Assembly: GCF_013488205.1 (NCBI RefSeq)
Contig: NZ_CP040908.1
Span: 1,093,876-1,157,875 of the forward strand
From: Empedobacter falsenii
GTDB taxonomy: Bacteria; Bacteroidota; Bacteroidia; Flavobacteriales; Weeksellaceae
Direction of reading: 5' to 3'
DNA: 64,000 nt
Positions within the stretch are counted from its first letter, which is position 1; each line of letters begins with the position of its first letter. Shown here piece by piece: positions 25,519-34,106 of this stretch. Under the pieces are notes generated by a model. It saw only the letters and a list, made by a program, of their open reading frames with translations. It was not told the DNA's origin and did not search any database. Made by a program: the position numbers and the translations under genes.

Positions 25519-27072
25519 TTATTTGATAACTTCGAAAGAAGATTTTTCTGTAAAAGTATTTCCGTACAAATCGGTTGCGCGAACTTCAATTGGATAAGTT
25601 CCAGCTTTTAACTTATTCGGTAAACGAACAGACCAAATATGTTTCGAAATTTCTGGAGCAGAAGGTCTGTTACCAATATTTGTAATTTCTGCATTATCAA
25701 TTTTCATTATGGTTTCCATATAATTGTAATCAACTGTTGGATCCCAATTCATCTCTTTCCATTCACCATTATTTACACGATATTCCACTTTATTTGATTC
25801 ATGTCCCATAAAGAAATTAGCATATAAAAAAGCACGATTGCGTTTACCTTCTTTTACTTTTTTTGTGTGGTACAGATCGATTTGTTTTTCTTTTGGTGAA
25901 TTTGCAACTTTATAATCAAATTTATATTGATTACCATCTACATGTAAAAAAGCATAACCTTTTGGTGTACCATCGCGCATCGTAGAAGCTGGAACTCCTT
26001 TTGCATCTTTCGGTCCCGAATACCAATCACCAGAAGTTGTTCCAACATTGTACTCGTGATGAGGTTTTTGTTGTTGCCAACCATCTTGATTTGCATAAAA
26101 AATCTGTTCTTGGAAATGTGTATGAGCAGACATTGAAATTGTATTTGGGTAATCCTTTAACAATTCGAATAATTGATTTCTATCTTCTGGACGTGTGTCA
26201 CGCAACGGGATATGAAATGCTAAAACGATTAAATGATCTTTTGGAACAAATTTTAAATCATTTTTAATAAATTCTAATTGATCAGGACGGAAACCTCCCC
26301 AGTATCCTTTTCCATCGCGAGGATCAGGATATAAAATATCATCTAAAACAATAAAATGTGCTTTACCGATATTATATGAATAATTATTTGGTCCGAAATT
26401 TTTCTCGAACGTTTCATCCGAATATTGATCTTCTTTTGCATCATAATTCATATCGTGATTTCCCATTACATTGTACCAAGGCAAACCAACTTTTGAAACA
26501 GCTTTTATATAAGATGGATGCAAATTCAAATCATCACCAACCAAATCTCCTAAAGAAAGTCCGAATTCCATTCCTTTAATTCCTTTAACATCATCAATTA
26601 CACCTTTAGAGAAATATTCTATTTCTTCTTCTGTATAAGCTTGAGGATCACCAAAAATTAAAGCAGAAAATTTTTCGTTTTCCTTTGTAGGAATTAAAGC
26701 AAAATCAATACTCTTTGGAGTGTTTCCAGTAGGAGTAGAACCTGCATATTCTAATTTTGGAGAACCATTAGGTTTGTTGATGTAGTAGAATTGTGGCTGA
26801 TTGAATTCGTTTGTCGGAACTTTGTAATTTGTTGGTTTAATGACAAACAAAATAGTTTCGTTATCAATCTCGATTTGATATTCTCCTTTATCATTTGTCG
26901 AAACAACTTGTTTTCCGTTACTAACTTGTACATTCGATAAACGTTTTTCCGATTTATCGAATTTGTTGTTTTGATTTTTATCTTCAAAAATAATTCCTTT
27001 AGCAAGTTGTTGAGCGTTGACAGAAGTATAAAAACTTCCAAATAATACCAGCGATAATACGATTTTTTTCAT
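25519..27072 (-). CDS. Secreted calcineurin-like phosphoesterase
   Basis: A 517-residue exported metallophosphoesterase. After the signal peptide (IVLSLVLFGSFYTSVNA) comes a beta-sandwich resembling SdrD-B/carboxypeptidase-like domains (GIIFEDKNQNNKFDKSEKRL, about 25-120). The catalytic domain has FGDPQAY, SLGDLVGDDL, MGNHDMNYD, AFHIPLRD and SAHTHFQEQ, giving the Asp, Asn and His metal ligands. A C-terminal beta domain (about 400-517) completes the architecture seen in Bacteroidota phosphoesterases. It lies upstream of the SusCD pair and may process its substrate, but it has its own terminator. Confidence 0.9.
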   Translation of the reverse strand: MKKIVLSLVLFGSFYTSVNAQQLAKGIIFEDKNQNNKFDKSEKRLSNVQVSNGKQVVSTNDKGEYQIEIDNETILFVIKPTNYKVPTNEFNQPQFYYINKPNGSPKLEYAGSTPTGNTPKSIDFALIPTKENEKFSALIFGDPQAYTEEEIEYFSKGVIDDVKGIKGMEFGLSLGDLVGDDLNLHPSYIKAVSKVGLPWYNVMGNHDMNYDAKEDQYSDETFEKNFGPNNYSYNIGKAHFIVLDDILYPDPRDGKGYWGGFRPDQLEFIKNDLKFVPKDHLIVLAFHIPLRDTRPEDRNQLFELLKDYPNTISMSAHTHFQEQIFYANQDGWQQQKPHHEYNVGTTSGDWYSGPKDAKGVPASTMRDGTPKGYAFLHVDGNQYKFDYKVANSPKEKQIDLYHTKKVKEGKRNRAFLYANFFMGHESNKVEYRVNNGEWKEMNWDPTVDYNYMETIMKIDNAEITNIGNRPSAPEISKHIWSVRLPNKLKAGTYPIEVRATDLYGNTFTEKSSFEVIK

Positions 27073-27206
27073 TGTGTGAATCTCTTGTTTTGTAGATGCT
27101 AAAATTCTATATTTTATGCGGGTTTTGGATTAACACAACAATAAGTAAAGATTAAATTTAAGTAAATAAGAATAACATATTTTCAAAGTTAATAATGGAT
27201 GAATAA

Positions 27207-27237
27207 TTGTCTTTCATTATTAAATAGTCTAAATTTG
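27207..27237 (+). promoter_or_regulatory. Promoter of the MFS transporter gene
   Basis: TTG at 27207-27209, a 20-base spacer and TAAATTTG at 27230-27237 match the Bacteroidota consensus. The ATG follows about 20 bases later. Confidence 0.65.
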
Positions 27238-27256
27238 CAACCGATTGCATTATATT

Positions 27257-28465
27257 ATGGAAGAGAAATTAAGCATGAATTCACGACAAATTTTCATGCA
27301 AATTATAGGTTATGTAAGTTTTTCATTTATAGGTTATTTACTGATAGGCTTGCCTTTGGCTATTTTACCTATTTTTATTACAAAAACATTAGGTTTTACT
27401 GAGCTTGTAGCGGGTATTGTAATTAGTTTGCAATATGTGACAACTTTTATTTTGAGAGGTTATGCGGGAAAAATTGTAGATACAAAAGGTCCTAAACCAG
27501 CCGTTTTATTAAGTATGAGTTTGTTTATTTTAGCTGGAGTTTTATTATACTTTTGTTACTTTACAAGAAACAATCATTTTCTGTCATTAGCTATTCTTGT
27601 ACTTGCGAGATTGGTTACTGGAGCAGCAGAAGGAATGGTAGGTGGAAGTCCGATAAACTGGGCAATTTTAAAAATTGGACAAGAACATACAGCTAAAGCG
27701 ATTTCTTATAACGGTGTTGCAAGTTATGGCGCATTGGCAATTGGCGCACCATTGGGAGTGATCTTAAATCAATATTTTGGACTTGGTTTTATTGGTTTGT
27801 TTAGTATTGTTTGTGCGATTATAGGTTATTTTTTAGCTAGAAATAAAGAAAATATATTAACTGCAGTTTCAAAAGTTCCGCAACCATTTATAAGTGTATT
27901 GAAAATAGTTGCTCCTTTTGGAATTTGTTTAGCATTGGCAGGTCTTGGATTTGGAGGAATTTCCAATTTTATAACACTTTACTACGACTTTTATAGTTGG
28001 TCAAATGCAGCTTTATGTTTAAGTGTTTTCAGCTTATTATTTATCGTAGGACGATTATTTTTTAATAGTTCAATTAATACATTAGGAGGATTAAAAGTAG
28101 GAATTATCTGCATGATAGTCGAAACGATAGGTCTGTTAATTCTTTTTAGCGCACCAAATTCATTTATAGCTCTTATTGGTGCTGGAATTACAGGAATTGG
28201 TTTTTCATTAGTTTTCCCTGCAATGGGAGTAGAAGCTGTAGCGTTGGTTTCGGACAATAGTAAAGGAGCTGCCTTAGCTGCGTACGGCTTGTTTATTGAT
28301 ATTTCATTGGGAATTACAGGACCTCTAATTGGTGGTGTTATCAGTTTATTTGGAATGTCAAACTTATTTGGTTTTTGTAGTTTGTTTGTGTTTATAGGGT
28401 TATTGTATAGTTATTATTTACAAACAAAAAAAAATCGTTCAGAATTTAATAATTCCGAACGATAA
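27257..28465 (+). CDS. MFS transporter (YhhS-like)
   Basis: An inner-membrane protein of about 402 residues with twelve hydrophobic helices. The MFS loop 2-3 signature appears as GKIVDTKGPKPAV, and helix 5 as GSPINWAILKIGQEHTAKAI. It most resembles drug-efflux/arabinose-type MFS members of the YhhS class. The substrate is unknown. The ATG at 27257 is preferred over an in-frame TTG at 27245. The last codons overlap the end of the convergent DUF5715 gene by 20 bases, where both genes share one hairpin. Confidence 0.87.
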   Translation: MEEKLSMNSRQIFMQIIGYVSFSFIGYLLIGLPLAILPIFITKTLGFTELVAGIVISLQYVTTFILRGYAGKIVDTKGPKPAVLLSMSLFILAGVLLYFCYFTRNNHFLSLAILVLARLVTGAAEGMVGGSPINWAILKIGQEHTAKAISYNGVASYGALAIGAPLGVILNQYFGLGFIGLFSIVCAIIGYFLARNKENILTAVSKVPQPFISVLKIVAPFGICLALAGLGFGGISNFITLYYDFYSWSNAALCLSVFSLLFIVGRLFFNSSINTLGGLKVGIICMIVETIGLLILFSAPNSFIALIGAGITGIGFSLVFPAMGVEAVALVSDNSKGAALAAYGLFIDISLGITGPLIGGVISLFGMSNLFGFCSLFVFIGLLYSYYLQTKKNRSEFNNSER

Positions 28466-28470
28466 TATGA
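28428..28470. terminator. Bidirectional terminator inside overlapping gene ends
   Basis: ATCGTTC-GAATT pairs with AATTC-GAACGAT around TAAT. The stem contains the stop region of both convergent genes. A run of eight A/T on the left serves the minus strand. Confidence 0.7.
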
Positions 28471-29027
28471 AAACATCTAATTTTAGATTCTTTTACGTAG
28501 TAAATTTTGCCTGTTCTGACATAATTTTTTAGCACTTGTTCTAATTCTTTTTCTAGTTTAGAATCAGGTCTAATTTTATGATTAAATCTAACATAAGAAA
28601 TATCAAAAGCAGCACCAAAATTATGCGAACTATCGTTAGAAGATGCATTTTTATTAATTCCTCTCAAACGATTTTGATCATGTAGCGTTCGTGTCATCGA
28701 TGTAACAACGAAAAAATTTTGACCTGTTGCTTTTACAAAATCACTTGCAATACTTGTCAAAATATCTCGACCTTTTGGAATAAGATATGAATGACTATGT
28801 GTTAAATCTCCAACTCGCCAACCATAACCACGCTGTTTTATTTTAACCAATTTACCTTGATTAATGTACTTGTTCAACTTTTTATCACCATCAATTAGCT
28901 CAAGTTTATGAGATTTTGCGGCATTCAAATGCTGAACATATTCTTTAGAAGGTTCTATAACAACTCGCGATTGAGCGTAACCGAATAAAGAAGAGCAAAT
29001 AAAAAACGTTGTTAAAAATTGTTTCAT
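28446..29027 (-). CDS. DUF5715-family LAS-type peptidase-like protein (copy 1)
   Basis: An exported 193-residue protein (signal peptide FLTTFFICSSLFGYAQ). The zinc-site pattern of LAS/M15-type peptidases is visible: SSHNFGAAFDIS (His and Asp ligands) and RCFHIIVRN (third His). The SMTRT motif precedes it. Such proteins probably cleave peptidoglycan stem peptides, though DUF5715 is not well characterised. Its paralogue lies immediately upstream (43 bases) in the same direction. Its 3' end overlaps the convergent MFS gene. Confidence 0.8.
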   Translation of the reverse strand: MKQFLTTFFICSSLFGYAQSRVVIEPSKEYVQHLNAAKSHKLELIDGDKKLNKYINQGKLVKIKQRGYGWRVGDLTHSHSYLIPKGRDILTSIASDFVKATGQNFFVVTSMTRTLHDQNRLRGINKNASSNDSSHNFGAAFDISYVRFNHKIRPDSKLEKELEQVLKNYVRTGKIYYVKESKIRCFHIIVRNY

Positions 29028-29070
29028 GATTCAATTCTCTTCTGCAAAAATAGAAAAGAACTTTTATATA

Positions 29071-29715
29071 TTACATTGTTGTTGATTTAAATTGATCAGG
29101 ATTACGAACCGTTACATGAAAACAGTGTTGTCTATATTCTTTGATATAGTAAATTTTGCCATCATCTTGTAATTGTTTTAAAATTGCTTCTAAATTATCA
29201 CGATGAGTTTTGCTATACGAATATTTATTATTGAATTTTGTATAAGACAAATCAAAAGAAGCTCCATAGTTATGAGAACTTTCATCTTTTGCAGCATTGC
29301 TATTTACTCGTCTTAAACTTGCTTGACTTTCCTCTGAACGAGTAAGTGAAGTTACAGTAATTGTAGCATTATTTTCGTCCAAAAATTTTGAAGCAATTCG
29401 TTCTAAAACAGTTTTAGCTCTGTTGTTTAAGAAAGCTTTACTATGTGTTAATTTCTCAATTGTGTACCCATTTCCTTCCTCAGGAATAGCAACTAATTTT
29501 TTTGTAGCAACTAAACCTTCAATATCATCAAAACTCTTAACGATTGGAACGTTGAATGATTCTGCTGCCATTAAATGGTCGTCATAAGTTACTTTTTTTG
29601 TAGAGATAGAAGTGGATGAAGAGGCAGAATTTTCTGCTAAAATGTAACTTTCTTGACTTTGAGCTGAAATAAATATTCCGCTAAAAAGACAAGAAAGGGC
29701 AATTAATTTTTTCAT
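29071..29715 (-). CDS. DUF5715-family LAS-type peptidase-like protein (copy 2)
   Basis: A 214-residue exported paralogue of the next gene, with the same domain and the same ligand motifs (SSHNYGASFDLS and HCFHVTVRN) and SLTRS in place of SMTRT. It has an extra Ser/Thr-rich linker after the signal peptide (residues about 20-45). The two arose by tandem duplication, judging from matching order of motifs and spacing. Probably peptidoglycan-directed, by analogy with LAS enzymes. Confidence 0.8.
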   Translation of the reverse strand: MKKLIALSCLFSGIFISAQSQESYILAENSASSSTSISTKKVTYDDHLMAAESFNVPIVKSFDDIEGLVATKKLVAIPEEGNGYTIEKLTHSKAFLNNRAKTVLERIASKFLDENNATITVTSLTRSEESQASLRRVNSNAAKDESSHNYGASFDLSYTKFNNKYSYSKTHRDNLEAILKQLQDDGKIYYIKEYRQHCFHVTVRNPDQFKSTTM

Positions 29716-29929
29716 GTTTTAAATTATTACGCGACAAAATTAGAAGTTACAATTTAATAAAGACTTGTTAAAAATTATAATATTTAGGTAAACTTTTTTT
29801 AAAATTTTCTTAAATCTGTTCTCAAAATAGCATTGTTAGATAGATTGATAGAATTTTAAATTTCATCTCATTTGAACATAAAATATTCTTAAATATCATT
29901 TCTAATAGATTATGTCATACTAAATTTCT

Positions 29930-29937
29930 TAATTTTG
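29930..29937 (+). promoter_or_regulatory. -7 box of the aguB-bla-aguA operon
   Basis: TAATTTTG fits TAnnTTTG and lies about 40 bases before the aguB ATG. No other promoter is evident before bla, whose start overlaps the aguB stop. This is therefore the likely source of the whole transcript. The -33 element is weak. Confidence 0.5.
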
Positions 29938-29976
29938 TAATTATTATTCATTTTTATTTTTAGACCTATTTATAAA

Positions 29977-30852
29977 ATGGCAAAAGTTAAAGTTGGAATG
30001 GTACAAATGACTTGTACTAATAACAAACAAGAAAATTTAAACAAAGCAATCGAACAAATAAAAGTAGCAGCTGCAAAAGGCGCTCAAATTGTGTGTTTGC
30101 AAGAATTGTTTACCTCATTATATTTCTGTGATGTCGAAGATTACGACAATTTCGATTTAGCAGAATCAATTCCTGGACCATCAACAGATGCGTTATCAGT
30201 TGTAGCAAAAGAATTAGGAGTTGTAATTATTGCTTCATTATTCGAGAAACGTGCGCAAGGTTTATACCACAATACAACAGCTATTTTAGATGCTGATGGA
30301 CAATATTTAGGAAAATATCGTAAAATGCATATCCCAGATGATCCTGCGTTTTATGAAAAATTCTATTTTACACCAGGCGATTTAGGTTACAAAGTTTTTG
30401 ATACTAAATTTGGAAAAATTGGGGTATTAATTTGTTGGGATCAATGGTATCCAGAAGCCTCTCGTATTACAGCATTGATGGGTGCGGAAATTTTATTTTA
30501 TCCTACTGCGATTGGTTGGGATACAACGCAAGACGAAGAAACAAATCAAGATCAATACAATGCTTGGCAAACAATTCAGCGTTCACATGCGGTTGCGAAT
30601 GGAGTTCCAGTTATTTCTGTAAATCGTGTTGGTTTTGAGCAAGATGGAGCGATGAAATTCTGGGGAGGTTCTTTTGCGACAAATGCACAAGGAAAATTGT
30701 TGTATTTGGCAACGCATGATCAAGAGGAAACAGAAGTGGTTGAATTGGATTTGAATGAATCTGATTTCTTCCGTAAACACTGGCCTTTCTTAAGAGATCG
30801 CCGAATCGATTCTTATCAACCAATTACAAAACGTTTTATAGACGAAGATTAA
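29977..30852 (+). CDS. aguB: N-carbamoylputrescine amidase
   Basis: This 291-residue nitrilase-superfamily enzyme converts N-carbamoylputrescine to putrescine, CO2 and ammonia. The Glu-Lys-Cys triad is visible in CLQELFTSLYFC (Glu), KYRKMHIPDD (Lys) and VLICWDQWYPEAS (Cys). It is the second step of agmatine degradation; the first enzyme (AguA) is encoded two genes downstream. The stop codon TAA shares its last A with the ATG of the beta-lactamase gene. Confidence 0.93.
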   Translation: MAKVKVGMVQMTCTNNKQENLNKAIEQIKVAAAKGAQIVCLQELFTSLYFCDVEDYDNFDLAESIPGPSTDALSVVAKELGVVIIASLFEKRAQGLYHNTTAILDADGQYLGKYRKMHIPDDPAFYEKFYFTPGDLGYKVFDTKFGKIGVLICWDQWYPEASRITALMGAEILFYPTAIGWDTTQDEETNQDQYNAWQTIQRSHAVANGVPVISVNRVGFEQDGAMKFWGGSFATNAQGKLLYLATHDQEETEVVELDLNESDFFRKHWPFLRDRRIDSYQPITKRFIDED

Positions 30853-31559
30853 TGAAAAAAATATTTTCACTTATTGCATTGATAGGAAGTTTTGCATTTG
30901 GTCAAATAAAACCAATTCAAATTGATTCGATTAATAATAATCTATTTGTTTATCAAACATTTAATTCGTTTAATGGTGTTGAGTATAATGCAAATGGAAT
31001 GTATTTGGTAACGAATAAAGGAATTGTTTTGTTTGATGTTCCTTGGCAGAAATCGCAGTATCAAGAGTTAAATGATATGTTGCAAGAAAAGTATAATTTG
31101 CCAGTTATCGCTGTCTTTGCAACACATTCGCATGATGATAGAGCAGGAGATTTGAGTTTTTATAATGATTTGAATATTCCTACTTATGCAACTTCTCTAA
31201 CCAATTCTAAATTAAAAAAGGAAGGAAAAGCAACTTCTAAATTTGAGATTGAATTAGGGAAAACATACAAATTTGGTAACGAAAAATTTGTTGTTGAATA
31301 TTTTGGAGAAGGACATACTTCTGATAATGTTGTGGTTTGGTTTCCGAAATATAAAGTGTTGAACGGGGGTTGTTTGATAAAAGGTGCTGATGCTGTAAAT
31401 TTAGGTTATACAGGCGAAGCTAATGTTGCTGAATGGCCAAAAACAGTACACAAATTAGTTGCAAAACATCCAACGATTAAACAAGTTATTCCAGGACATG
31501 ACAATTGGAAAGCTACTGGACATATCGAAAATACGTTTAAACTTTTAGAAAAGAAATAA
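30852..31559 (+). CDS. blaEBR: Subclass B1 metallo-beta-lactamase, EBR-like
   Basis: A 235-residue periplasmic zinc hydrolase that opens beta-lactam rings, including carbapenems in this family. The signal peptide is MKKIFSLIALIGSFAFGQ. All B1 ligands are present: HSHDDR (His116, His118, Asp120), GEGHTSDN (His196), NGGCLIK (Cys221) and IPGHDNW (His263), in standard numbering. I recognise the sequence as the EBR group known from Empedobacter; the allele cannot be assigned. The start overlaps the aguB stop by one base, and aguA follows 2 bases after the stop. It is embedded in the agmatine operon, with no mobile element nearby, so it is an intrinsic gene. Confidence 0.92.
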   Translation: MKKIFSLIALIGSFAFGQIKPIQIDSINNNLFVYQTFNSFNGVEYNANGMYLVTNKGIVLFDVPWQKSQYQELNDMLQEKYNLPVIAVFATHSHDDRAGDLSFYNDLNIPTYATSLTNSKLKKEGKATSKFEIELGKTYKFGNEKFVVEYFGEGHTSDNVVVWFPKYKVLNGGCLIKGADAVNLGYTGEANVAEWPKTVHKLVAKHPTIKQVIPGHDNWKATGHIENTFKLLEKK

Positions 31560-31561
31560 AA

Positions 31562-32623
31562 TTGAATACTATAGATACATCAAAATTCCCAAAAGATTTA
31601 GGATATAGATTTCCTGCCGAATGGGAAGAACACGAAGCAACTTGGTTGTCTTGGCCACACAAAGAAGAATCTTGGCCAGATCGTATTCATTTAATTTATC
31701 CAGCTTATGCTGAATTTATTGCTGAATTATCAAAAGGTGAAAAAGTTCGCATTAATGTAAAAGATGAAGAAATGAAAGCATTTGCTTTATCTTTTATCGA
31801 AAAAACGAATGCTGATTTGTCACAAGTTGAGTTTTATTTCAACGAAACAAACGATGCATGGTGTCGCGATCATGGTCCTGCATTTTTGTTAAATAAAAAC
31901 AATCTTTATAACCCAAAAGTTATTGTCGATTGGGGTTTCAATGCATGGGGAGGAAAATATCCACCTTTCGAAAATGATGATATTGTGCCAACAAGAATTG
32001 GTGCAGAATTTAATCTTCCTGTTTTTCATCCTGGAATTATTATGGAAGGAGGTTCAGTCGAATTCAATGGAAAAGATATGTTGATGACATCAAAATCTTG
32101 TTTATTGAATGAAAATCGTAATCCAGATTATTCGCAAGAACAAATCGAAGAATTTTTAAGAAATTATTACGGAGTTTCGCAAATTCTATGGGTAGAAGAC
32201 GGAATTGTTGGTGATGATACGGATGGACACATTGATGATACAATTCGTTTTGTAAATGAAGATACAGTTTTGACGGTTGTTGAAACAGATGAATCGGATG
32301 ATAACTACGAATTGTTGCAAGTGAATCTTCGCCAATTGCAAGAAATGAAATTGGAAGATGGACGTCCATTAAACATTATCGAATTGCCAATGCCGGATGC
32401 GGTTTATTGCGAAGGTGAGCGTCTACCTGCTTCTTATGCAAATTTTTATATCGCGAATAAATCTGTCATTGTTCCAACCTATCGTTGTGTAAAAGATGCG
32501 ATTGCTTTGGATATAATTCAGAAATGTTTTCCAGATCGTAAAGTTGTAGGAATTGATTCTACAGATATTATTTGGGGATTAGGATCTTTCCATTGTTTAA
32601 GTCAACAAGAGCCTAAGATATAG
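31562..32623 (+). CDS. aguA: Agmatine deiminase
   Basis: This 353-residue enzyme of the guanidino-modifying superfamily converts agmatine to N-carbamoylputrescine and ammonia. Active-site motifs: NDAWCRDHGP, EGGSVEFNG, DGHIDDTIRFV (catalytic His) and the C-terminal GSFHCLSQQEP (nucleophilic Cys). The start is a TTG two bases after the bla stop; no ATG is nearby and the N-terminus (FPKDLGYRFPAEWEEHEATW) matches the family. Together with AguB it completes agmatine to putrescine. Confidence 0.93.
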   Translation: MNTIDTSKFPKDLGYRFPAEWEEHEATWLSWPHKEESWPDRIHLIYPAYAEFIAELSKGEKVRINVKDEEMKAFALSFIEKTNADLSQVEFYFNETNDAWCRDHGPAFLLNKNNLYNPKVIVDWGFNAWGGKYPPFENDDIVPTRIGAEFNLPVFHPGIIMEGGSVEFNGKDMLMTSKSCLLNENRNPDYSQEQIEEFLRNYYGVSQILWVEDGIVGDDTDGHIDDTIRFVNEDTVLTVVETDESDDNYELLQVNLRQLQEMKLEDGRPLNIIELPMPDAVYCEGERLPASYANFYIANKSVIVPTYRCVKDAIALDIIQKCFPDRKVVGIDSTDIIWGLGSFHCLSQQEPKI

Positions 32624-32644
32624 GTTTTGTCAAAATATAAAACA

Positions 32645-32680
32645 ACAAAAAAGCTGAGTAGGTTGCTCAGCTTTTTTAAT
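32645..32680. terminator. Bidirectional terminator after aguA
   Basis: AAAAAAGCTGAG and CTCAGCTTTTTT form a 12-bp stem between aguA and the convergent acyl-CoA dehydrogenase gene. Confidence 0.88.
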
Positions 32681-32681
32681 T

Positions 32682-34040
32682 TTAAACAAATGCACTAAAT
32701 CCTGTGATAGAACGCCCTACAATAAGTGAATTGATTTCTTTTGTGCCTTCGTAGCTGTAAATAGCTTCGGAGTCGGCAACAAAGCGAGCGACGTCATGCT
32801 CTAATAATATTCCATTTCCACCCATTACTTCTCGTGCTCGTGAAACAACATCTCGTGTTCTCATTGTACAAAAAACTTTTGCTAAAGATGCGTGTTCGTC
32901 TAGTAAAATTCCTTCATCTTGCATTTCAGATAAGCGAAAAACTAAAGTTTGCATTGCTGTTAAATTAGATAACATTTCGACCAAATGTCCTTGTATCATT
33001 TGAAAAGAAGCAATTGGTTTTCCAAATTGTTTTCGATTTCGTGTGTAATCCAAAGCGCTTTCATATGCTCCGCGCGCGCAGCCAGTTGCCATCCAAGCAA
33101 CTCCAGCTCTTGTCATTCGCAATACTTTTGCTGTATCTTTAAATGAATTAGCTTTTTGTAAACGATTTTCTTCAGTAATTAAACAATCTTTCAGAGTAAT
33201 CAAGCCATTCTGAACAATTCGTAAAGCCATTTTTCCTTTGATTTTTTCTACAGAAAAACCAGGATTATCTTTCTCTACAATAAAACCTTTTACTTCTCCA
33301 TCATCCAAATCTCTTGCCCAAATAATGACTAAATCTGCAAAAGTCGCATTACCAATCCATTTCTTTTGACCATTTAAAATCCAACCTTCTTCTGTTTTTT
33401 TACATGTTGTGGTTAAACCTCCTGCTGCACCAGAACCAACTTCGGGTTCAGTTAGTCCAAATGCTCCGATTTTATCAAATTTTTGCATTTGTGGTAACCA
33501 TTTTGCTTTTTGTTCTTCCGATCCGCACATATAAATTGATCCCATTGATAAGCCAGATTGTACGCCAAAAAAAGTGGCAATCGAGGCATCTACACGAGCC
33601 ATTTCCATAGCCAAAACACCTTCCATAATAAAAGGTAAATTTGGACAACCATAACCGTCGTAAGTGACGCCACAAATGTTGAGTTCTTTAAATTTTGGAA
33701 TTAATTCGAAAGGAAATTGATCACGAAGCCAATAATCATTAACGATTGGTTTAACTTCTTTTTCCATAAAAGCTCTTACTTTTAACTGTAATTCGCGTTG
33801 TTCTGGAGTTAAAGTGTGGAAAACATCGTAGAAATCCCCATCAATTGGAGGAAGTTCTTTGTGTTTTTTATTTGGATTTAACATTTTCATCATTCCTTGA
33901 AGTTGTTTATCATCGAGTTTCGAAAAGTTTTCCATTAAAAGAGGTAAATCTACTTTTTGAGAAATTTTATTTAATTGCTCTAAATCAACAGATTTTAGTA
34001 GATGAACGATATTTTTTAAATTAGAAAATGCTCCTGACAT
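32682..34040 (-). CDS. Acyl-CoA dehydrogenase (glutaryl-CoA dehydrogenase-like)
   Basis: A 452-residue FAD enzyme. An extra N-terminal helical segment (about 60 residues, up to PIDGDFYDVFHTLTPEQREL) precedes the standard acyl-CoA dehydrogenase domains. Visible motifs: FGLTEPEVGSGA (FAD/substrate), WIGNATFADLVIIWAR, RKQFGKPIASFQMIQ and the C-terminal SYEGTKEINSLIVGR with the catalytic Glu. The C-terminal arrangement is like glutaryl-CoA dehydrogenase, which works in lysine and tryptophan breakdown. The exact acyl substrate is inferred. It is a single gene. Confidence 0.88.
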   Translation of the reverse strand: MSGAFSNLKNIVHLLKSVDLEQLNKISQKVDLPLLMENFSKLDDKQLQGMMKMLNPNKKHKELPPIDGDFYDVFHTLTPEQRELQLKVRAFMEKEVKPIVNDYWLRDQFPFELIPKFKELNICGVTYDGYGCPNLPFIMEGVLAMEMARVDASIATFFGVQSGLSMGSIYMCGSEEQKAKWLPQMQKFDKIGAFGLTEPEVGSGAAGGLTTTCKKTEEGWILNGQKKWIGNATFADLVIIWARDLDDGEVKGFIVEKDNPGFSVEKIKGKMALRIVQNGLITLKDCLITEENRLQKANSFKDTAKVLRMTRAGVAWMATGCARGAYESALDYTRNRKQFGKPIASFQMIQGHLVEMLSNLTAMQTLVFRLSEMQDEGILLDEHASLAKVFCTMRTRDVVSRAREVMGGNGILLEHDVARFVADSEAIYSYEGTKEINSLIVGRSITGFSAFV

Positions 34041-34106
34041 ATTTTGTGGTTTTTAACCAAAAAATTATCAAAGAGCATTCCTAAAATATTGTATTGTAAG
34101 AAAAAA

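Noticed and set aside
30852-31559. Beta-lactamase as recently acquired resistance gene
   Set aside because: No insertion sequence, integron or composition change nearby; it is tightly coupled to agu genes and looks intrinsic.
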